From NCBI GenBank assembly GCA_014905825.1, contig JACGCN010000003.1:2294001-2358000 (forward strand): a stretch of DNA of 64,000 nucleotides. The letters run 5' to 3'. The stretch comes from Lyophyllum atratum. Taxonomy: Eukaryota; Basidiomycota; Agaricomycetes; Agaricales; Lyophyllaceae. Positions 57,615 through 64,000 of this stretch are shown here, piece after piece (within the stretch, counting starts at the first letter, position 1; each line of letters starts with the position of its first letter). The notes beneath the pieces were generated by a model that saw only the letters and a program-made list of their open reading frames with translations, ran no database searches and was not told where the DNA came from. The translations under genes and the position numbers were made by a program.

Positions 57615-60434
57615 TCACCTCTCCCCAAACCCCCAAACCTCCAACACAGTCTTCCCCCCCCTTTTCCCCACAACCACACACACATCCCCCACCCCCTCCC
57701 CCTCCTCCTCCCCCTCCTCCTCCCCTTCCCCACCCACATCCCCACCCCCCCTCCGTCCCCCCGTAAACCCAACCTTCCAAACACACTCCCCCCCCTCCCC
57801 CACCTCCCCCACATACCTTCCCGTCCCCGTCTCCCACACCCTTACCCGCCCATCGTTCCCCCCGGTCACGAGGTACCGCCCGTCGAATTGGAGGGCGGAG
57901 ACGGAGGTGTCGTGGGCTGCGATGCGGTGGAGGGCTTCGTATGCTTTGCGTTTGTGGGGGAATGAGGGGGGTTGGGGGGGTGTGGTTGATGTAAGTGTGT
58001 CTGGTGGGTTCTGGGGGTAGCGCTCGTTTGGCTTTCGACGTCCGCCGCCGGGCACCTCGTCTCCCTCCTCCTCGGACGATGTCAGCGAGAACGTGATAAC
58101 CCGCCCATCCGAGCCGCCCGTCGCCAGCAGCTGATGTTTCCGTGACAGCTGCAGCTGGCACACCAGAGTCGTATGCCCTTGAAGCAGCGCCACACAAGTC
58201 CTACACGGGCAAACGGTCGGGATGAACGCCCAAAACAGGAAAAAACAAAGAGAGAGCAGGGCGTACCCATCACTCGCATCCCACACCCTAACAGTCGTAT
58301 CCAACCCCCCCGTCGCCACGCGTGCCCCATCGAAGGCCACCGTATACACCTGGTGATAGTGCCCCCTCAGCACGTGTAGACATTCCCCCGTGTCCAAGTC
58401 CCACAGCTACCATTCACCAAAAACCAAATACCCCATCAGAACACCACAAAATCATATCGAACGAAGAAGACAAGACATACCCGGCATGTGGTATCATAGC
58501 TCCCACTAGCCGCCCTCCTCCCATTCACATCTAAACACCGGACACTGCTGGTATGCCCCCGGAGGACGCGCACCATGCGCCCGCGCTGGATGTCCCAGGT
58601 GCGGACGGTGCCGTCGCGGGAGCCGGTGACGGCGAGGGGGCGGGCGTGGAGGGTGCGCATGCAGCGGATGGTGGAGGTGTGGCCGGGGAGGGTGTATATG
58701 CAGTGCCTGGTGGGAAGGATATTAGGTATCAGTGGGTGAGTGTGGGGGGAGTAGAGGGGATAGAAGCAAATGGTTGGCAGTCCCAAGTCCACCGAAGTCA
58801 CACCGCCAAAAAACCAAAAAAGCGCATACACCCACCCCCACCCCCCCAAAATCAACACGCGACTCACCCAGACTTGACATCCCAAACCCTCACCACCTTA
58901 TCACACCCCCCACTCACAACAAGCGCACCCGGCTGCCCCCACCCCTCCGACGCAAAGCACGGGTCCGTCTGGCGCTCCGGGACGTATTGTTTTTTCGGCG
59001 GCCTGTGCGGTTTGCGATCTGGGTGGCGATTGGAGGACGAGGTTGAAGAGGAGGAAGGGTGGGTTGGACGTGCTGTAAGAGGTTGTGTAAGGATCAAGGG
59101 GATGGGTGCGGGTAAGGAAGGGGATGTACCTTGATCTTGATGCGCACTATCATGGAACCGATGGCTTTCCTCCGCATCTTCGTCGACGATCCCCCGTCCG
59201 CCTACGCCGCCATCAGACCCACCCTCGCTATCACTATCGCCCCCACTCTCCGCCTCAAGCCCAACAGCCACCCTCAAAGCGGGCCACAGCTCCTTATACC
59301 GCCCCTCCTCCTCCTCCCTCCGCCGAGCCCCATCAAGGTTCAACCCCCCAAGATCAAGCGGTACCTCCCCCTCCCCCTTCCTTCGATCTTGGGCCCTGTT
59401 CTTCCCCTTCGTCCCCCCCGGCGAACTTGCACTAACCAAACAAAGCCCCCACACCCCCGACTCATGCCCCACGAGCGTCCTCGCCAACACCCCCGTCCTA
59501 GCGCTGAACACATGTATGCGGGAGCTCGCGAGCCCGACGACGACCCAGTCGCTGTCTAGTGCGAGGGAGGTGACGACGCCGCTGTCTTGCTGCGGGGTGG
59601 GGGGGTGGTGGGGAGGGAGGGTGGGGAGGGTGCGGTGGTGGGAGGAGGAGGAGGAGGAGGAGGAGGAGGAGGAGGAGGAGGAGGAGAGCATGGGGAGTTG
59701 GTGGATTCGGAGTCGGTGGCCGCCTCGTTCCCAGTTTAGGACTGTATAATACGGATCGGTTAGTGTGAGAGGAGGGGAGGGGGAGGTACTGTACCTTTGA
59801 TATAACATTCCCGGAAATACATACGGTGTGAAGATGTCTGCTTTAGCGAGGAGGATGTCGAGCCAGACTCTGAGGTGGTACGACGGGCGCTGCGTTTCCT
59901 CGCGGTAAGCCACTCGAGCGCAGGGTCCATAGGCAGATCCGCAAACGCCTCCATCTCCTCCAACGGCTCCTCCCCCCCCTTTCCCTTTCCCTCCCCATCT
60001 CCCCCACCCCTTACCTCCCGCACCCCAAACCCCCACACCAAACACATCCTCCTCCACAGCCCCTCCCCCGTCGCCACACCCCTCCACGCCCTGCTCACAG
60101 CCCCCGCACTCACCAGCGTACACGGATCATCGACGAACCCCAGGATATGTAGGACCAGCTCGGGCGGGAGGGCGGAGGAGAAGTCGTATGGGTGCGAGAG
60201 GAGGGGGGCGAGTGTTTGGGCGAGGAAGAGGAGTTCGGCGGGGGTGCAGGAGTGGAGGAGGGCGGTGAGGAAGGTGCGGCGGTCGGTGGTGGTGGATTCA
60301 AGGGCGGTGGGTTGTAATATTGAGAGAGGGTGGGGTGGGGAGGGGGTGAGCGGTTCGGGGGTGGGTGAGGGGGTGGGAGGGGAGGCTATGGGTATGTAGA
60401 GCGTTTGTGAATGCGTTGTAGGGTCGATTGTCAT
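57615..60434 (-). CDS. F-box and WD40-repeat protein (Cdc4/Met30-like)
   Basis: Likely substrate receptor of an SCF ubiquitin ligase. After a Pro/Thr/Ser-rich start (MTIDPTTHSQTLYIPIASPP), RRTFLTALLHSCTPAELLFL matches the dimerisation segment before the F-box, and LPPELVLHILGFVDDPCTLV with GAVSRAWRGVATGEGLWRRM is the F-box (about residues 87-135). FRECYIKVLNWERGGH is the usual linker. WD40 repeats follow: VTSLALDSDWVVVGLASSRI, ARTLVGHESGVWGL, VSGGCDKVVRVWDVKSG, CIYTLPGHTSTIRCMRTLHA, VTGSRDGTVRTWDIQRG, VLRGHTSSVRCLDVNGRRAA, CLHVLRGHYHQVYTVAFDGA and ATGGSDGRVITF. The protein has low-complexity inserts, including 15 Ser coded by a GGA microsatellite and a Gly/Glu run near the end (GEGEEEGEEEGEGVGD). 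The ATG chosen follows a promoter with repeated GATA hairpins. Confidence 0.8.
59641..59685 (+). repeat. GGA microsatellite coding a poly-Ser tract
   Basis: Fifteen GGA units on the plus strand, read TCC on the minus strand, give 15 consecutive Ser before the WD40 repeats of the F-box protein. Confidence 0.9.
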
Positions 60435-60520
60435 GGATTCCCCGAGGATGTCGACGAGTTGTGGACGGTGTTGGGTTAAAATGATCAATCTTGGGCGGTG
60501 TTGATCAGATTGACATGAAA

Positions 60521-60894
60521 AGATCTTATCTCACGAAAAAAATCCCAGATAAGATCTAGGAGCACTGATTGTACCTCTTCCCACTGGGATCTCAAGGGGA
60601 GCAATGGGAACTTTCGACTGAGATGCGGCGGCAGGATAGGCAGCCCCATCAGGTCCAGCAATAAAAATAACGACCCTCTTGCCAGAACACATCTCTCAAA
60701 AGCAAAAAATATAGAGATCTTATCTCACGAAAAAACTCTCAGATAAGATCGGATTGAATCTCTTCCCACTATCTCAGAGAAAGTAATGGTCAACTGGCGG
60801 CGGCGGCGGCAGAATAGGCAGCCTACCAGCTGCCGCAAAAAAACTTAGTAGCCGACATAACGACCGACACATCTCTCAGAAGCAAGAAATATAG
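60521..60894 (+). repeat. Two-unit tandem repeat with GATA-site hairpins
   Basis: Unit 1 (60521-60714) and unit 2 (60715-60894) share AGATCTTATCTCACGAAAAA, CTCTTCCCACT, GGCGGCAG with ATAGGCAGCC, ATAACGACC, ACACATCTCTCA and AAATATAG, with substitutions and small indels. Each begins with an inverted repeat: AGATCTTATCT with AGATAAGATCT (60547-60557) in unit 1, and with AGATAAGATC (60741-60750) in unit 2. Each arm holds a WGATAR site. The repeat sits between the F-box gene start (minus) and the 3' end of the J-domain gene. Confidence 0.75.
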
Positions 60895-60977
60895 AAATTT
60901 GAGCATTAGTGACAACAGAAGAGCGTAGATACACCCCTCCATCCATACCAGGATCCTCGTCGTCGCAACCCGCGACT

Positions 60978-63034
60978 CTAAAACGAGAACCCATGCGAAT
61001 GCCCCGACCTCCCTCCCCCACCCCCAAACCCTCCCCCTCCCCCACCAAACCCGCCAAATCCACCACTACTAAACCCGCCACCCCCAAACTGCGCAAAAAT
61101 CGACGCCAAATCCGCCTCCGACATCCCGCCCATCCCCCCGCCCATCCCGCCCATCCCCGAACTGCTCATCCCGCCGTCCTCGTCCTCGCCCATGTCGTAG
61201 CGGTCGCGCCGCTGTGGGTCGGATAAAACGGCGTGCGCTTCTACGACGAGTTTGAATTTCTCTTCGTCGCCTCCCTGTACCGGGTCCCCAATAAGTAACC
61301 AGGTAAGAGGGAAGGAAGGGGGGAAGGGGGAACGAACCTTATCCGGATGATGAATCAAACTCTCCCTCCTATACCCCTTCTTAATCTCCGCCTCCCCACA
61401 ATCCCTGGCTACCCCCAAAATCTTATAATAATCCTTCGTCTTGCTCCTCTTCAGCGCCGCCTCCGCCTTCTTCAACTCCGCCCTCAGCGCCCGGATGTCC
61501 GCGTCGCTCGCCTCGCCGGAGGCGTTGGTGATGGCGGATTTGAAGTCGGCGATGGAGGCGTCGTATTTCTCGAGGTGGAGGTGGAGCCGGGCGCGTGTGC
61601 GGAGGGCTTTGAAGGAGGTGGGGAGGAGGGTGAGGGAGGTGTCGGTGTCGACGAGGGCTTCTTCGTGGCGTTCGAGCTGTGGGGGTTTCGTGAGATTGAA
61701 TATGGTGGTGGTAATGGTGTGCCTTACCTTTAGCAGCGTCGTTGCGCGATTCGAGAGGAGCGTGGCGCGGATCTGGCCTCCCCCTCCTTCCTCTTCCGAA
61801 TCCCCAATACGCTGTAAAACCAAAAACCAAACGTGAGAGGAGGATTCATGGGAATCGGGTGTGGGAAGGAACGCACGTCAAGAGCCTCGCTGTATTTCGA
61901 GATAGCGTCTTCGTACTGCCCGGTCTTAAAGGACACATTCCCCTCCTCCTTTAGCCGCTCGACGTCCTTGATGCGCACCCGCAGTCGTCGGGCGGCTTCG
62001 TGGCCGGGGTCGAGGCGAAGTGCAGAGTTCACGTGTTGCGTCGCTTGCGGGAGCTTGCCGCCCAGGAAGAGCACTAAGCCCCGGACCGCGAGGATGTCAG
62101 GCGAATTCGGGCTCAGCCGCAGAGCGTCGCTGTACGCACAGATGCATCAGTTTACCCGTAACAACGACACAAGCCGGGGGAGAAGGAAGAACGCTTACTT
62201 AGCCGCAGCATTCGCCATATCCCAATTCCCCTTCGCCAACTCCAACTCCACCCTCCACGTCCTCCACTCCGTCGGCACCTCCCCCCCCTCCCCCTCAATC
62301 CCCTGCAAACACTTATCCAGCGCCAACCGCGCCAGCCCCCAATTCTTCCTCTTCCTCGCCGCGTCCAGGTTCCGCATGTGCCCCTCCAGCACCTGCACCT
62401 TGTCCCTTAGACCTAGCGCACCCGGGTTTCTGGGCTCGATGGTGAGGATGGCGCGGACGGTGGAGAGGGCGGCGGCGGTGGAGCCGAGGGCGAGTTGGCA
62501 CCGGCCGAGGCGGAGGAGGGTTTTGGGCTGGGGGGAGGAGGATTGGAAGGAGGCGGCGAGTTGGCAGTCCTCTAGGGCGGGGCGGAATTTTTTGAGCGCC
62601 ATGTGCGAGGCGGCGCGGTTGGTGAGGTACGCTGGCTCGGCGGAGTTGAGTTCTGGGGCATGTTTAGATGTGGGTTGGAATTGAAAGGTGTTTGTTTGGG
62701 GCTTACCGATGGCTTTGGTATACAAGTCTATAGCTTCGCCGTATCTCGCCGCTTTGAAAGCGACGTTCCCCGCCTCTTTGACCTTCTCCGCACGGGCGAC
62801 GGGGTCTTCCTCTACTTCGGGCGTGGGTGAGTCGGCGTGATTTGGAGTGGGCGACGTAGGCGGTGGGGTGCTCGATCCAGCACCCGACCCACCCGCCGCA
62901 TCTGGTACGCTAAATTGCCTATCAGTACTCTCGACCTCGTAAGTTCGATTGGGAAAGACGCACCTGGGGGCACCGTTAGGCATGGTGTCTGTGGCAGCCT
63001 TCTTCTTGGAGGCTTTGTTCTTCTTGTTCACCAT
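60978..63034 (-). CDS. TPR and J-domain cochaperone (DNAJC7/TPR2-like)
   Basis: Links Hsp70 and Hsp90. The Lys-rich start MVNKKNKASKKKAATDTMPN is followed by a Pro/Ser linker, then TPR blocks: VARAEKVKEAGNVAFKAARY, AIELNSAEPAYLTNRAASHM, SPQPKTLLRLGRCQLALGST, SDALRLSPNSPDILAVRGLV, RLKEEGNVSFKTGQYEDAIS, LLSNRATTLLKLERHEEALV and LRTRARLHLHLEKYDASIAD. The J domain is KDYYKILGVARDCGEAEIKK with YRRESLIHHPDK; the HPD motif that stimulates Hsp70 ATPase is intact. The end is a G/F-rich region (GGMGGGMGGMSEADLASIFA, then [13 protein letters not shown]) closing SGHSHGFSF. Placing the J domain after the TPRs is the DNAJC7 order; the terminal Gly/Phe segment after J resembles type B J-proteins. About seven introns. 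Confidence 0.92.
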
Positions 63035-63277
63035 CGGGGTTGGTTAGAGCGGGATATAACAAGATATGAAGGGTATTGCGGCTCCTTTTTTGCTGGGAGT
63101 GGGTGAGGGAGGTGGAGAAATTTGAGAGGTCTACGGGGGCTTGTGATCGAGAAGGTTCGGTCGAAAATTGGCAAGCAATTTCTCGGGACGCAATTTCGGA
63201 ATAAATGGGCGTGGGAGTATTATGAGGTTTGGTTGCAGCCGACACGTTGTAGGGAGGCGGAATGGTGGGAGATGCAT

Positions 63278-63351
63278 GGCCGACTAGCTCAGCTGGTTAG
63301 AGCGTCGTGCTAATAACGCGAAGGTCTTGGGTTCGATCCCCACGTTGGCCA
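63278..63351 (+). tRNA. tRNA-Ile (anticodon AAT), copy 4
   Basis: Fourth identical 74-base copy. TTTC and TTTT runs about 25 bases downstream may act as terminator. Confidence 0.95.
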
Positions 63352-63723
63352 CTATTAAGGAGTACCCGCCAGTTTCTTTTGGTCGGTTTCCTCGGCAATG
63401 TTTTTCTGGACAACGGTAACTTCGTGAACCTGATCACTTCGGATCTCTCGCGTCCATCATACTTTTACTGGTCGTTGGCTTCGACACCCGCAACTCTGTG
63501 GGCTGCATGTCTCGCATTCGTCTTTTTCCTCCTCCCTCCATTCTCTTCTTCAGTCTTCAGAGCTCCCAGCAGCATTTCTTCGCCTTTGTCGATCGACTCG
63601 ACTTTTTGAATGTTGGATAACTTTCGTCCACATTCTTTACTTCTTTAATTCTCGTTCACCGACGCGCTAGCCCGCCAACAACCCAACAATGTTTACATGA
63701 AATCTCCTTGGAGGAAATATCAG
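63352..63723. other. No gene recognised upstream of lipase exons
   Basis: An open frame begins inside the tRNA and shows no family resemblance. Where the first 80-100 residues of a class 3 lipase would be expected, nothing similar is found. Confidence 0.4.
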
Positions 63724-64000
63724 GGTACACCATGGCTTCCAGAAGACCTTCGTCCACGCGGCAGACGGCGTCCTGTCAGGCGTCCAACCTACTTTAGCTA
63801 GCACGGGTGTCAACAAAGTCCTAGTCACAGGACATTCGCTTGGTGAGATTCCCGTATTCTTCCATATCTCGAAGTCCTCATAATCACTTGTGCCAGGCGC
63901 GGCGGTCGCGATAATGGACGCTCTCTTGTTGAAACAGAACCCCGATCCGTCCGTTGAAATCATCACAACACGCTTCGGCCTACCCAGAGGCGGGAACGCC
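63724..64000 (+). pseudogene. Class 3 lipase, 5' part missing, cut by window end
   Basis: Two exons (63724-63842 and from 63897) read VHHGFQKTFVHAADGVLSGV, QPTLASTGVNKVLVTGHSLG, GAAVAIMDALLLKQNPDPSV and EIITTRFGLPRGGNA. GHSLG holds the nucleophile Ser of alpha/beta-hydrolase class 3 lipases, and the intron falls inside this motif. The conserved upstream part (oxyanion-loop region and signal peptide) is absent from the preceding 370 bases, so this is either a truncated copy or a gene whose 5' exons lie beyond an unusually long intron. The 3' end is outside the window. Confidence 0.6.

Noticed and set aside
1..64000. CRISPR arrays, bacterial operons or ribosome binding sites
   Set aside because: The intron-rich eukaryotic gene structure excludes them, and no spaced repeat array exists.

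Overview
The window reads as nuclear DNA of a basidiomycete fungus, most likely an agaricomycete. Almost every gene is split by many short GT-AG introns (about 45-70 bases). The families present (DUF6534 seven-helix proteins, a GMC oxidoreductase, two divergent P450s, GH76-like membrane proteins, a DUF6729-type zinc-ribbon transposase with an exonuclease domain) are typical of mushroom-forming fungi. Gene models were built by hand from splice sites and family conservation. Exon joins are inferred, but reading frames stay open across them unless stated.

Layout. 1-6.2 kb: one large transposase-like gene in which a complete DEDDy 3'-5' exonuclease sits between the second and third acidic residues of a DDE domain, carrying one apparent nonsense codon. 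6.6-10.2 kb: tandem pair of medium-chain zinc-type alcohol dehydrogenase-like genes. 11.8-13.3 kb: ER thioredoxin/PDI protein ending in KDEL, with a UPR-type element in its promoter. 14.1-15.4 kb: a predicted nuclear PD-(D/E)XK-like protein. 15.9-18.5 kb: GMC oxidoreductase (minus). 19.7-24.8 kb: NTO1/BRPF-type chromatin reader (PHD, zinc knuckle, PHD, bromodomain, PWWP). 25.4-28.0 kb: P450. 28.3-31.4 kb: phosphomannose isomerase and a short-chain sugar-alcohol-type dehydrogenase, head to head. 31.6-32.5 kb: RNA polymerase II subunit RPB7. 33.2-34.4 kb: secreted two-repeat beta-sandwich protein. 35.1-37.1 kb: second P450. 37.7-39.1 kb: membrane coiled-coil protein. 39.7-42.5 kb: Mn-SOD and a class V aminotransferase. 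44.5-46.6 kb: DUF6534 protein. 47.2-49.6 kb: RNA polymerase III subunit RPC25 divergent from a RIM2-type mitochondrial carrier. 50.8-56.7 kb: tandem pair of GH76-like membrane proteins. 57.6-60.4 kb: F-box/WD40 protein. 61.0-63.0 kb: TPR/J-domain cochaperone. 63.7 kb to the end: a class 3 lipase missing its 5' part. Four identical tRNA-Ile(AAT) genes are scattered at 25.0, 32.7, 34.9 and 63.3 kb.

Most genes are unrelated neighbours. Sets that may share control or history are the two tandem duplicates, the divergent mannose isomerase/dehydrogenase pair, the divergent RPC25/RIM2 pair, and the two paralogous polymerase stalk subunits 15 kb apart on the same strand. The most unusual items are the transposase-exonuclease fusion, a tandem repeat carrying GATA-site hairpins in front of the F-box gene, and very small exons in the GH76-like pair.
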